Below, one piece after another: positions 35,352 to 44,435 of a DNA stretch of 64,000 nucleotides. Positions within the stretch are counted from its first letter, which is position 1. Each line of letters opens with the position of its first letter. The stretch is from positions 1 to 64,000 of the forward strand of contig NZ_SEMB01000006.1 in NCBI RefSeq assembly GCF_004153225.1, in the 5' to 3' direction. A program made the position numbers and the translations under genes. The notes beneath the pieces were generated by a model that ran no database searches, was not told the origin of the DNA, and saw nothing but the letters and a program-made list of their open reading frames with translations. The DNA is from Sporolactobacillus sp. THM7-7 (GTDB lineage Bacteria; Bacillota; Bacilli; Bacillales; Sporolactobacillaceae).

Positions 35352-35372
35352 AAATGACCATTTTAGTCATTT
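35352..35372 (-). promoter_or_regulatory. Candidate YhgD operator at yhgE
   Basis: AAATGA-N9-TCATTT, extendable to AAATGAC and GTCATTT arms. The same 21-bp geometry is found upstream of the TetR gene at 36003-36023. A third GTCATTT half follows at 35374. Confidence 0.6.
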
Positions 35373-35408
35373 AGTCATTTTTGTGTAAAAAAACTTTTCA
35401 TCGCTTGC

Positions 35409-35981
35409 CTATTTTCTTAGCCCGCGCATCAAATACAGATCAAACAAATCCGCGATTTCATCACTGGTCAGAGGCTCATGATGCTCTTCCCAGTCAAAGA
35501 CAAGCGCGACATAAAGTTTTAAGAGCACAAACGCGGTCACCTTCGGGCTGCACGCCTTGATTTCTTTTTTCTCAACAGCGTCCCTGATATAGACTTCCAG
35601 AAAGCCGAGGATCGCGTCTTCTACATTCTCCAATGCCTGCTGCGCCTGTCTCGTTCCGATATCCCGAATTTCCTGAGTCAGCTTAATCGTCAGCTGATGC
35701 TCTTTGCGCAGCTCCAGCACTTTGTATAAAACCCGATGCAGATTAACAAAAAACGGCTCTTCCGGATCAATCCCGTTCATCGCTACTTTCTTTAGCCTTT
35801 GGATAAACTTGTTCATGATTTCATAGAACAATTCCTCCTTATTTTGAAAAAAAGTGTAGATCGTTCCTTTGCCGACATTGGCTGTACGGGCGATCAGATC
35901 CATTGTCGAAGCCTTGTAGCCAAAAGAAGCAAATGTCTTTTCCGCGGCGACTATAATGTTATCTTTTCGATCGACAGCCAT
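35409..35981 (-). CDS. yhgD: TetR-family transcriptional repressor (YhgD)
   Basis: A 190-residue TetR-type repressor. The N-terminal helix-turn-helix is intact: FASFGYKASTMDLIARTANVGKGTIYTFFQNKEELFYEIM, within the usual first 50 residues. The C-terminal ligand domain is variable. The order hemY-yhgD-yhgE is that of B. subtilis, which supports the symbol. The start is uncertain: I use the ATG after GGTGAGG; a TTG four codons earlier is open but has no site. Paired AAATGA-N9-TCATTT palindromes before this gene and before yhgE point to self-regulation and control of YhgE. The inducer is unknown. Confidence 0.9.
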   Translation of the reverse strand: MAVDRKDNIIVAAEKTFASFGYKASTMDLIARTANVGKGTIYTFFQNKEELFYEIMNKFIQRLKKVAMNGIDPEEPFFVNLHRVLYKVLELRKEHQLTIKLTQEIRDIGTRQAQQALENVEDAILGFLEVYIRDAVEKKEIKACSPKVTAFVLLKLYVALVFDWEEHHEPLTSDEIADLFDLYLMRGLRK

Positions 35982-36002
35982 TGTCCTCACCAATTTCTGA
36001 CC

Positions 36003-36023
36003 AAATGAACAAACCGGTCATTT
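36003..36023 (-). promoter_or_regulatory. Candidate YhgD autoregulatory operator
   Basis: AAATGA-N9-TCATTT, identical in half-sites and spacing to the site at 35352-35372. It lies about 20 bp before the TetR start. Confidence 0.55.
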
Positions 36024-36110
36024 CGTTTTATATGTGCATTTTATCACTTCGGATACGGCCGCACAAGGAAAATTTTTTCACCCGAGTGATCAATCATGCT
36101 CCGTCCTTAT

Positions 36111-37502
36111 TTACGGAAAACAGGCGGTGATTAAGTCTTCGGCCGCTTCCTTACCCTGACGGATGCAGTCCGGCAGGCCGATACCGTCGAACGACATGCC
36201 AGCCAGACGAATCTTAGGATTGATCGCCCGAATAGACTGTTTCAATGTCTTCAACCAGGATATATGGCCGACAGTATATTGTGGCATCGACCGTTCAAGC
36301 CGGGTGACAACGGAAAAATCCGGCTTCCTTTCGATCTTAATTCCTTTTATCGATTGAAGGCTCTTTATCGACAGATCGATCAGGGCCGAATCGCTTTCCT
36401 GAAGCAGCGCTTCCCGACCGAAGCCGCCAATGAACGTACGCAGCAGTGCTTTCCCGTCCGGCGTTGTATGAGGCCATTTCAGGTGCGTCCACGTCACCGC
36501 CGCAATCGGCAGCGGCTCGTTTTTCTGGGCGACAAAGCCCGTTCCGTCCTGATCGATCGTCACCGCCCGCTTGTCGAAAGCCATAGCGATCGTCGCCATG
36601 CTTGTATTCGGTACAGCATTTGGTCGCCGCAAAGCGCCGAGTTCGGGGAAAAAGCTCTGAACCGTCTCGAGCGGGGTCGCGAGAATCAAGGCGTCGGCCG
36701 CCTCCTTCCTGCCAGCGCTTAACGTCAGGCGCCATTTCCCTCCGGCGTCCCGTTGAATCGTTCGCACCGGCGCGTCCGTCTCGCACATACCGCTGAGCTC
36801 GCCGGCCAGACGCATTACCAAAGCAGACAGCCCGTTTTTCAGCGTCGCAAACTGAGCGGTTCTCTTTTTTAGCGCCATACCGTGAATCGCTCGAAGCAGG
36901 CTGTCCGAACGTTCCGCGATTTTTTTAAACTGAGGCAGCGTCGCTGCAAGGCTCAGACGGTACAAATCTCCGCCGTACACTCCAGATAAAAGCGGTGCGA
37001 TGATGTTGTCAACCATTTCGCGTCCGAATCGCTTTTCGAAAAAATCTCCGACCGAAAGATCGTCAAAAGAGCCGGACGGGGGTTCGGCCAGCTCTTCCAG
37101 CACTTGGGCTTTCCCATCTAAAGAAAGCAGGTTTGATTCGAGGAAAGGTTTGAATTTTCCCGGAAGCCCCATGATCGAACCTTCGGGAATCGGATAAAGA
37201 CAGCCTTTTTTTAAAATATAGGATGTTCCGGTTCGATTATCGACCAGCTGATCGTCGAGGCCGAGATCATGTACAAGCTCCAGAGCCGCTTTTTTACGCT
37301 TTAAAAAGGAGTCAGGGCCCCTTTCAATAACAAAACCATCGCGCTTTAATGTTGCGATTTTACCGCCCAGACGTCCCGAAGCCTCAAATAGACTGATCCG
37401 AAGCGGTAAATGCCGTTTTTCAGCCGTTTCCCGCAAATAGTACGCCGCACTCAGTCCCGTGATGCCGCCGCCGACGACGACGATTTCTTTAACTTTGGGC
37501 AT
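36111..37502 (-). CDS. hemY: Coproporphyrinogen III oxidase (HemY/CgoX)
   Basis: FAD enzyme that oxidises coproporphyrinogen III to coproporphyrin III in the Gram-positive heme route; older texts call it protoporphyrinogen oxidase. At 463 residues it matches. The FAD motif VVGGGITGLSAAYYLR is at residues 9-24, with RDGFVIERGPDSFL near 54. The C-terminal GMSFDGIGLPDCIRQG is the second FAD contact and family signature. Its start overlaps hemH by 14 bp. It is the last gene of hemE-hemH-hemY. Confidence 0.95.
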   Translation of the reverse strand: MPKVKEIVVVGGGITGLSAAYYLRETAEKRHLPLRISLFEASGRLGGKIATLKRDGFVIERGPDSFLKRKKAALELVHDLGLDDQLVDNRTGTSYILKKGCLYPIPEGSIMGLPGKFKPFLESNLLSLDGKAQVLEELAEPPSGSFDDLSVGDFFEKRFGREMVDNIIAPLLSGVYGGDLYRLSLAATLPQFKKIAERSDSLLRAIHGMALKKRTAQFATLKNGLSALVMRLAGELSGMCETDAPVRTIQRDAGGKWRLTLSAGRKEAADALILATPLETVQSFFPELGALRRPNAVPNTSMATIAMAFDKRAVTIDQDGTGFVAQKNEPLPIAAVTWTHLKWPHTTPDGKALLRTFIGGFGREALLQESDSALIDLSIKSLQSIKGIKIERKPDFSVVTRLERSMPQYTVGHISWLKTLKQSIRAINPKIRLAGMSFDGIGLPDCIRQGKEAAEDLITACFP

Positions 37503-38442
37503 GGGACTTCGCCTCGTTCAATACGCCTTCGACCGCGGAAGCCAATGCGCCGATAAAAAGAGGATCCGCGTCGGGCATCGGCGGTCGATGGTACTGTCCG
37601 CCTAGTTTCTCTACAAGCGAGCGGCATTCCTGGTCGTTGTCGTAAAGGACTTCAAGATGTTCCGCGACAAAGCCGATCGGACAGAAAATAAAATGTTTAT
37701 AGCCGTATTTTGAAAAGAGTCCCCTCGTTTTATCCAGTATGTCCGGTCCGAGCCATGGGCCGTGCGTTTTCCCCGCGCTCTGCCAGGCCTGAGCGTAATG
37801 ACGGAGACCTGCGGTTTCTGCGATCGATTCAGCCGTTTCTTTGACCTGATCGGGATAGGGATCCCCGTCTTTCTGGATTTTCTCGGGCAGACTGTGTGCC
37901 GAAAAAACAACGACGGCCCGGTCTTGTTCCGCCTCGGGGATCGCGGCCAGCGTTTTCCGGATTCGATCGGCCCAACATTGGATAAATCCAGGCTGGCGGT
38001 ACCAGCTTTTGACCGAGTCAATCAGCGGTCCGCCGGTTTTGTCCGCTGCGGCCAGCGCCCGGTCCGTGTAGGATTGCACGCTGAAGCGAGAATAATGCGG
38101 GGCCAGAACGAGGGCCACCGCCCGCTCAATCCCTTCGTCATGCATCTTTTGAACGGCATCCTCAATAAAAGGGTGTATGTATTTTAATCCGAGAAAAGCT
38201 TTAAAACGCAAGTCCGGCCGGTCTCCGTTCAAGCGCTTTTCCAAAGTTTCCGCCTGCGCCATTGTCAGTCTGGCGAGCGGTGACGCCCCGCCGATCGCCT
38301 CATAGCGGCGCGTTAAATCCTCGATCTCTTCGTCAGTCGGCCGGCGTCCGTGGCGGATCGCCGTATAATACGGAACAATATCTTTTTTCCGGTAAGGCGT
38401 CCCATAGGCCATGATCAAAAGGCCGATCTTTTTCTTTGTCAT
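37489..38442 (-). CDS. hemH: Coproporphyrin ferrochelatase
   Basis: Inserts ferrous iron into coproporphyrin III (CpfC). The 317-residue protein has the catalytic His in VVFSAHSLPEKI near 183 and the conserved Glu in GFVAEHLEVLYD near 260, as in B. subtilis HemH. LIMAYGTPYRKKDIVPYY is the family N terminus. The spacing to hemE is 3 bp and it overlaps hemY, so the three are one transcription unit. The enzyme is soluble or loosely membrane-bound. hemQ, the final decarboxylase of this route, is not in the window. Confidence 0.96.
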   Translation of the reverse strand: MTKKKIGLLIMAYGTPYRKKDIVPYYTAIRHGRRPTDEEIEDLTRRYEAIGGASPLARLTMAQAETLEKRLNGDRPDLRFKAFLGLKYIHPFIEDAVQKMHDEGIERAVALVLAPHYSRFSVQSYTDRALAAADKTGGPLIDSVKSWYRQPGFIQCWADRIRKTLAAIPEAEQDRAVVVFSAHSLPEKIQKDGDPYPDQVKETAESIAETAGLRHYAQAWQSAGKTHGPWLGPDILDKTRGLFSKYGYKHFIFCPIGFVAEHLEVLYDNDQECRSLVEKLGGQYHRPPMPDADPLFIGALASAVEGVLNEAKSHAQS

Positions 38443-38445
38443 TTA

Positions 38446-39480
38446 CTACACCTGTTCCCTTAACGTTTTTGAATAGTCATGAATAAAATCTGTCAATGCC
38501 TTCAGCGTTTCCGGACGGACTTCCGGGAAAACCCCGTGGCCGAGATTAAAAATGAACCCAGGTATCCCGTTTGTCTCGTCGAGAAGACGGCGCGCCCTCT
38601 CTTTCAGGAGCGGCAGTGGGGCCAGCAGAAGCGCCGGATCTAAATTTCCCTGCAGTACTTTTGCAATACCCCTGCCCCGGACAGCGGCCGGCGATGTCCG
38701 CCAGTCAATCGACAGAACATCGACCGGCAGCTCGTTCCATTCATGGAGCAGATGCGCGGCGCCCGCCGCAAAATAGATCGTCACGGCCTCTGTCTCTTTC
38801 AAAGCCGAAAAAATCCCGACCATCGCCGGCATGATATATGTCCGATAATCTTCCGAACTTAAAGCGCCTACCCACGAATCAAAAACCTGAATGGCGGCGG
38901 CGCCCGCATCGATCTGGGCCTTCAAATAACGGACCGTCATCTCTGCCAGATGATTCATGATTGCCGCCCAATCATCCGGCCGGCGATACATGAACGCCTT
39001 TGTCCGGTGATAATCTTTAGACGGCCCCCCCTCGATCAAGTAACTGGCCAGTGTAAAAGGCGCGCCGGCAAACCCGATCAAGGGGACCTCCAGCTGCTTG
39101 CGAAGCCGTTCGACCGTCTCGAGAACATAAGGAACGTCGCGTTCCGGAACGAGTTCGCCCAGTTTCGCCAGATCGGACCCGGACCTCACCGGATCAGGGA
39201 TAACCGGGCCGACACCTTCAACAATGTCCACCGAAAGACCGCGTGCCTTGAGCGGGGTCATGATGTCGGCAAATAAAATCGCCGCATCCACCCCCAGCTG
39301 TTTGACCGGGAGGCTGGTCACACGGGCACACAGTTCCGGCTGATGACTGATGTCAAAAAAAGAATGTTTTTCGCGAATCGCGCGATACTCCGGCTGATAT
39401 CGACCGGCCTGGCGCATATACCAGACCGGTGTATAAGGAACGGCCTCTTTTCTCGCTGCTTTTAAGAAAACATGATTCAT
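38446..39480 (-). CDS. hemE: Uroporphyrinogen decarboxylase
   Basis: Converts uroporphyrinogen III to coproporphyrinogen III by four decarboxylations. At 344 residues it is full length. The two UROD signatures are present: PVWYMRQAGRYQPEYR near 19 (catalytic Arg) and GFAGAPFTLASYLIEGG near 137. The catalytic Asp is in ILFADIMTPL near 70. It is first in the hemEHY operon, behind GAAAGGATAAACCG. The PBP gene ends 145 bp upstream on the same strand without a clear terminator, so read-through is possible. Confidence 0.97.
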   Translation of the reverse strand: MNHVFLKAARKEAVPYTPVWYMRQAGRYQPEYRAIREKHSFFDISHQPELCARVTSLPVKQLGVDAAILFADIMTPLKARGLSVDIVEGVGPVIPDPVRSGSDLAKLGELVPERDVPYVLETVERLRKQLEVPLIGFAGAPFTLASYLIEGGPSKDYHRTKAFMYRRPDDWAAIMNHLAEMTVRYLKAQIDAGAAAIQVFDSWVGALSSEDYRTYIMPAMVGIFSALKETEAVTIYFAAGAAHLLHEWNELPVDVLSIDWRTSPAAVRGRGIAKVLQGNLDPALLLAPLPLLKERARRLLDETNGIPGFIFNLGHGVFPEVRPETLKALTDFIHDYSKTLREQV

Positions 39481-39624
39481 CGGTTTATCCTTTCTTCCTG
39501 AAATAGCGCGTTGTTTCTTGCCAAGTTTGTTTTATTCTGTTTTTTATTTTAAGGGAAAGGATGATGAATTGCATTTATTGCGCTTGCCGCTTGCGCATTT
39601 TTTATGATAAATGTCACAAATTTG

Positions 39625-41787
39625 TTACAAACGCGAGAACCAGCTGACTTGGACTTTTCGGGAGGCTCCGCCTTCCCTTTTTGTCTGAGGGTTGTAAGGA
39701 ATCACGTAATAGGAAGACCTGGCCATAGGATTGACATAATTAATCCGATACTCGTTTTTTCCGGTGACTTCACCTTTTAATTCCTTTTTTCCGTCCGCTT
39801 CGGCATAAATCCTGTAGACGATTCTTTTGTCCGAAGACGGCGTCCATGTCAGCTTAAGCGCGGGCATCGCAAATTTCCCGAGCGTCCCTTTTACTTGAAG
39901 ATTCGTCACTTTCGCCAACTGGATCGGCTCATCCAGATCGGACACCCCTTTCGGCCTGGAGAAGGCAAGCCCGGCCTCCCCGGGCACGTTGTTGACGACC
40001 GACTTAAAGAGACGGACCGCATCCCCGTTCGCCCCGGCAGTCAGGTACTGGTTCCGATTGGTTGTGTCGTAGCCGAGCCAGACGGCGCCGACGGTATTCG
40101 GGGAATAACCGACAAACCAGGCATCTCTCAGACCGTTTTTGTTGAACGCGGTCGATCCGGTTTTTCCGGCAAGCGCGGTATTGCTGTAGCCGGCCTGTGC
40201 GGTTCCGCCGGTAACCACGGACTGAAGCATTCGTGTCATATACCAGGCCGTCTGCGGAGAGAAAACTTTGGTCGACGCCGGCTTGGCTTCCGCGATCTTT
40301 TTGCCGCTGTGGTTATAGATAGCCTGGATAAAATAATGACGGGATTGTTTTCCCTCGTTGCTGAAAGCCGTATAGGCCGACGCCATTTGAAGTGGGGAGA
40401 CGCCTTCCCTTAGTCCGCCCAGAGCAATGGCCAGCCCGTTATCCGGGAGATCCATTCCCATCTTCGATAGATACCTTTTGCCGGTGTCGACGCCGATCCG
40501 GTTCAGTAGCCAGACGGCCGGCGCGTTTTCGGAAACCTTTACCGCGTCATACATCGACATCTCGCCGCGGTAACGGCCGTCATAATTTTTCGGGGCATAG
40601 TTGTCATATTTTTTATAAGTCACTTCTTTATCCTGAAGCATAGAATACGGCTCGTATTCTCCCGATTCGAGCGCCGGGCCGTAGACGGCGAGCGGCTTGA
40701 ACGCCGAGCCCGGCTGTCGGCGGATGGTCAGATGATTGAAACCGCCGCGCACGTAATTGCGCCCGCCCTGAACCGCGAGCACCGCCCCTTTCTTGTTCAT
40801 TAGAACAAAGGCACCTTCCGGGGATACTTTACGATTGGTTCCATGAAAATAAGCATCGTCGCTGAACGCTCGGTACGCGGCCTTCTGCGCCTCCCTGCTG
40901 ATCGGGACAACGATTTTGTAGCCACCCCGCATCAGTTCGTCGGTGCCGATGTGGTAGCGCTCGGCCGCCTCTTCCTTGACCATATCGATATAAGTGTCGT
41001 ACTCCGGATGTTTTTTGATTTTCTGTACATTAAGGCCAAGCGTCTTCCCTTTCAGACGGACCGATTGCTCCGCTGACAGGTCTCCGTTTTTCTGCATCAG
41101 ACCAAGCACAAGATTCCGCCGCTCGAGCGCTTTCTTCGGATGAAGAATCGGCGAGTAGCCGTTGGGTCCTTTCGGCAGCGCGGCGAGCAGGGCTCCCTCA
41201 TCAACCGTCAGATCGCTCACATCTTTATTGAAGAAAAATTTCGACGCCATCTGTACGCCATAGACACCGTGACCAAAGTATATTTGATTCAGATACATTT
41301 CCAGAATCTGCTTCTTACTATATTTTCTCTCAAGGCTGATGGCAATAGCGGCTTCTTTCATTTTCCGGAACCACGTTTTCTCGGTGGACAGGTACGCATT
41401 TCTTGCCAGCTGCTGGGTAATCGTACTTCCGCCTTCGCGTTTTTCTCCTGCTAATACATTCGTGACAACGGCGCGCATCGTCCCGCGCAGATCGATACCC
41501 GAATGCTTATAGAATCGACTGTCTTCCGTCACAATAAAAGCGTTCTGGACATGTTTCGGAATCTGTCTGAGTGTCACAGGCTCCCGATTTTCGTCATAAA
41601 GTTTGGATATCTCATGCCCCTGTTCGTCCACAACGACGGACGTTCGGCTCATGACTAATTTTTCATCATCCGTAATGTGGTTGCCAACAAGAAGAATGAC
41701 AAAATAGACAAGCAGTCCGGTAATCGCCGCGGCCAGAATAAAATACGCGGCACTGAACAGCAACCTGGACACTTTTATTTTATCCAT
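39625..41787 (-). CDS. pbpF: Class A penicillin-binding protein (PbpF-like)
   Basis: Bifunctional peptidoglycan synthase anchored outside the membrane. The 720-residue protein has one membrane helix at about 12-34. The GT51 glycosyltransferase follows, with EDSRFYKHSG near 89 and GGSTITQQLARN near 118. The transpeptidase has SAFK near 363, SEN near 422 and KTGS near 545. A fibronectin-like C-terminal segment follows (LKLTWTPSSDKRIVYRIYAEADG). B. subtilis pbpF also sits beside hemEHY, which supports the symbol over pbpG or pbpD. In B. subtilis it acts in sporulation and vegetative growth. Confidence 0.94.
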   Translation of the reverse strand: MDKIKVSRLLFSAAYFILAAAITGLLVYFVILLVGNHITDDEKLVMSRTSVVVDEQGHEISKLYDENREPVTLRQIPKHVQNAFIVTEDSRFYKHSGIDLRGTMRAVVTNVLAGEKREGGSTITQQLARNAYLSTEKTWFRKMKEAAIAISLERKYSKKQILEMYLNQIYFGHGVYGVQMASKFFFNKDVSDLTVDEGALLAALPKGPNGYSPILHPKKALERRNLVLGLMQKNGDLSAEQSVRLKGKTLGLNVQKIKKHPEYDTYIDMVKEEAAERYHIGTDELMRGGYKIVVPISREAQKAAYRAFSDDAYFHGTNRKVSPEGAFVLMNKKGAVLAVQGGRNYVRGGFNHLTIRRQPGSAFKPLAVYGPALESGEYEPYSMLQDKEVTYKKYDNYAPKNYDGRYRGEMSMYDAVKVSENAPAVWLLNRIGVDTGKRYLSKMGMDLPDNGLAIALGGLREGVSPLQMASAYTAFSNEGKQSRHYFIQAIYNHSGKKIAEAKPASTKVFSPQTAWYMTRMLQSVVTGGTAQAGYSNTALAGKTGSTAFNKNGLRDAWFVGYSPNTVGAVWLGYDTTNRNQYLTAGANGDAVRLFKSVVNNVPGEAGLAFSRPKGVSDLDEPIQLAKVTNLQVKGTLGKFAMPALKLTWTPSSDKRIVYRIYAEADGKKELKGEVTGKNEYRINYVNPMARSSYYVIPYNPQTKREGGASRKVQVSWFSRL

Positions 41788-41933
41788 GCGATCATCACCG
41801 TCCTTACAGACATTCCGTTCGTTTTCTGTGAAGCGGCGCCGTCTCTATTTTATTGTTTGCATAATCTCTCTACACTTTACCAAAAAAATGACGTTGCGTA
41901 ATTTTTTACAAAAAAATTTGACATCATTAAAAA

Positions 41934-41963
41934 GCCCCTTTCACTCAAGAGGGTGAAAGAGGC
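41934..41963 (-). terminator. Terminator after the amino-acid permease
   Basis: On the minus strand, GCC-TCTTTCACCCTC pairs with GAGTGAAAGGGGC with two imperfections, then TTTTTAAT. It lies 36 bp past the permease stop. Confidence 0.75.
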
Positions 41964-41998
41964 CATTCTTACGTATTCGATGTTTAAGCTTTAGTTCA

Positions 41999-43405
41999 TT
42001 ATGAGGACTTCTCCGTCGCACTCTCGCTCGTAAGCGCGCTATGATGCCGGCTGTACGTGAAATAGACAATCATGCCGATTAAAAACCAGACGACGAAACG
42101 AAGCAGCGTCTCCCACTGAAGATGAATAATCAAATATCCGCAAGATAAAACGGCAAGTATCGGAACAAGTGGGACGAGTGGTGTTTTGAACGGGCGCTCT
42201 AAATTCGGCTTTCTGACGCGAAGCACCCAGATACCAATGGATACAATGATAAAGGCAAACAGCGTTCCGATATTGGCCAGTTCGGCGACAATACCAATTG
42301 GTAGAAATCCAGCCAAAATCATAACAACAATGCCAACAATAACGGTTGACCCTACAGGTGTTTTATGTCTATCACTGACTTTTCCAAATGATTTAGGGAT
42401 GAGTCCATCTCTTGCCATCGCAAAGAAAATACGCGTCTGACCATACATGATAACGAGGATGACTGATGTAATCCCACAAATAGCTCCTACTGAAACTAGC
42501 GCAGATCCCCAGTTAATCCCGATTTGCTGAAGAGCAAAAGCTACAGGAGCCGGTACATCCAGTTGTGTATATTTGACAACACCTGTCAAAATTGCCGAAA
42601 CACCCACATAAAGTACGGTAACAATTAACAAAGAAAACATAATACCTTTCGGCAGATCTTTTTGCGGATTCTTTGTTTCCTCTGCTGCCGTTGATACAGC
42701 ATCAAAACCAAGATAGGCAAAGAAAACAACTGCCGCACCGCCAACGACACCGCTGAAACCAAACGGCATAAATGGATGCCAGTTGGCCGGTTTGACATGC
42801 CATACAGCCAGAACAATAAATAATGCAATAACTGCGAGCTTAATGAATACAATGATACCATTAAATCGTGAGGTTTGCTCCACTCCAGAAATTAATAGCC
42901 AGGCAACGAATGCAACAATGACTATTGCTGGCAGATTAATGACTCCCCCCGCACCCGGAGACGCTGTAATCGCCTGCGGCAGGTGAATGCCAAGACTATC
43001 TAGTATACTGACTGCATAACCGGACCAGCCGATCGAAACAGCAGCAAGCGACACGGTATATTCAAGAATTAAATCCCATCCAATAATCCATGCCCATACT
43101 TCGCCGAGTGCCGCATAGCTGTACGTGTAAGCACTTCCGGCTACCGGAACGACTGATGCAAACTCGGAATAGCAAAGCGAAGCAAATAAACAGGCTAATC
43201 CAGATAAAATAAAAGATAACATGAGACCTGGTCCTGAATGTTCAGCCGCTGCCGTTCCGGTTAAAACAAAAATTCCCGTACCGATCAGTGCCCCGATGCC
43301 GAGCAGAGTAAGATCAAACGCGCTCAGTGCTTTTTTCAACCCCTGCTTGCCCTGGGTTTCCGCGATCAACGTTTCGACCGGTTTCGTTTTAAAAACACTG
43401 CTCAT
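41999..43405 (-). CDS. APC-family amino-acid permease (YfnA-like)
   Basis: A 468-residue transporter with twelve hydrophobic helices. The APC signature GIGALIGTGIFVLTG lies near 36, with GWDLILEYTVSLAAVSIGWSGY in helix 3 and FFAYLGFDAVSTAAEETKNPQKDLP near 230. This is the cationic-amino-acid-transporter-like subgroup with YfnA. The substrate cannot be read from sequence. The middle of the gene looks more AT-rich than its two ends and neighbours. AGGAGG precedes the ATG. It is monocistronic, with an AT-rich leader. Confidence 0.92.
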   Translation of the reverse strand: MSSVFKTKPVETLIAETQGKQGLKKALSAFDLTLLGIGALIGTGIFVLTGTAAAEHSGPGLMLSFILSGLACLFASLCYSEFASVVPVAGSAYTYSYAALGEVWAWIIGWDLILEYTVSLAAVSIGWSGYAVSILDSLGIHLPQAITASPGAGGVINLPAIVIVAFVAWLLISGVEQTSRFNGIIVFIKLAVIALFIVLAVWHVKPANWHPFMPFGFSGVVGGAAVVFFAYLGFDAVSTAAEETKNPQKDLPKGIMFSLLIVTVLYVGVSAILTGVVKYTQLDVPAPVAFALQQIGINWGSALVSVGAICGITSVILVIMYGQTRIFFAMARDGLIPKSFGKVSDRHKTPVGSTVIVGIVVMILAGFLPIGIVAELANIGTLFAFIIVSIGIWVLRVRKPNLERPFKTPLVPLVPILAVLSCGYLIIHLQWETLLRFVVWFLIGMIVYFTYSRHHSALTSESATEKSS

Positions 43406-43649
43406 AAATATGCCTCCTACAACCTATTAAAAAATATGTTAAAAAACTTAACATAGATAAGTCTATTATAATGATTTCTATAAAAAATTCAATGCAACCC
43501 ATCTCACACGTTCGATAAACCAGACTTATATTTCTATGACTATCCTTGCAAAAAAAGCAATGATAACATTTTCTCAAAAAATCAGTAAATTATTGGATTG
43601 TTATTTTTTTTAACATCCGAATGGCCTGACAAACCGCCAAAATTTATGG

Positions 43650-43678
43650 TTGACGAATAGACCTTGTTTTGATAGAAT
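43650..43678 (+). promoter_or_regulatory. Promoter of the tRNA-Ala gene
   Basis: TTGACG at 43650-43655, a 17-bp spacer, TAGAAT at 43673-43678. It is 22 bp before the tRNA. Confidence 0.8.
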
Positions 43679-43700
43679 ATCATCGTTGACGTTAGGTTTC

Positions 43701-43773
43701 GGGGCATTAGCTCAGCTGGGAGAGCGTTGCCTTCGCATGGCAGAGGTCAGGGGTTCGATCCCCCTATGCTCCA
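43701..43773 (+). tRNA. tRNA-Ala (anticodon CGC)
   Basis: A full cloverleaf of 73 bases. The acceptor GGGGCAT/ATGCTCC has G3-U70, the alanine identity pair. The D arm is GCTC/GAGC. The anticodon arm TTGCC-TTCGCAT-GGCAG gives CGC at 43734-43736, reading GCG. The T arm is CAGGGGTTCGATCCCCCT-type. The terminal CCA beyond the discriminator is not encoded. It is a single gene with its own promoter and terminator. Confidence 0.95.
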
Positions 43774-43787
43774 TTAATACTTGAGAA

Positions 43788-43832
43788 AAACTTGGCGAAG
43801 CAGGGACAGATTCTGCTTTGCCAGGTTTTTTT
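43788..43832 (+). terminator. Terminator after tRNA-Ala
   Basis: AAACTTGGCGAAGCAG at 43788-43803 pairs with CTGCTTTGCCAGGTTT at 43813-43828 with two G-U pairs, then a T run. Confidence 0.88.
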
Positions 43833-43942
43833 GTGCCGTTAAGCAACAGAATCAAAAAACAATGCCTCCGATTCCGCAAAACACTTGCCAGTCTGAATTT
43901 TTATCTATGAACTGAAGCCGAATTTTTTCTTTTTCCAACCGC

Positions 43943-44236
43943 TTACTTTAGTTTTATTAGCCCAAGAATTTTCTGCAAGCCGAACCCGATGACGCTGTAG
44001 ACAATCAGGGCGAAGACCGCCGATAGATTCAGCACATGCCCGTCAAGGACAACGGGCTGAAAGGTCCCCGCAAACGGCTGAAGAAGCGGTTCGTTCAGAC
44101 TGTTGATCAGACCAACGAACGGGGTAGCGTTCGCACCGAAAAACTGAAGCAGAATTTTCAAGGCAATAACAATCTGAACATAGGTCACCAAAATGCTGAT
44201 CACTTTTGGCAGCGTCCCCGAATTTTTTCCCTTCAC
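43943..44236 (-). CDS. YggT-family membrane protein
   Basis: A 97-residue protein with two membrane helices (about 12-32 and 70-92). Between them is the family segment FVGLINSLNEPLLQPFAG, the conserved NxxxEP(L/I)L-P core of YggT/YlmG proteins. In Bacillus the relative YlmG lies in the sepF cell-division cluster, but this copy stands alone between a tRNA and pgi. Related proteins are linked to membrane organisation and potassium tolerance, without a settled mechanism. GAAAGGGAGAAGAAACC precedes the start. I found no partner gene. Confidence 0.85.
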   Translation of the reverse strand: MKGKNSGTLPKVISILVTYVQIVIALKILLQFFGANATPFVGLINSLNEPLLQPFAGTFQPVVLDGHVLNLSAVFALIVYSVIGFGLQKILGLIKLK

Positions 44237-44334
44237 TGGTTTCTTCTCCCTTTCAAGTAATACATTCTCTCATTTCCCCGCAATACAGTAATCGTAATTC
44301 ATATTAAAGGATTCAGGTACAACCGTCAAACGTA

Positions 44335-44367
44335 AAAACGGTTCCGTCAATGAGACGAAACCGTTTT
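44335..44367 (-). terminator. Terminator after pgi
   Basis: AAAACGGTTCCGTC at 44335-44348 pairs with GACGAAACCGTTTT at 44354-44367, with one mismatch. The minus strand continues with TTTTTACG. Confidence 0.8.
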
Positions 44368-44435
44368 CTACGATTTTATTCCATTTAGCGTACCGACGAG
44401 CCAATCCCGATGCCTTCGGGCTTAACCGGTCAGTG

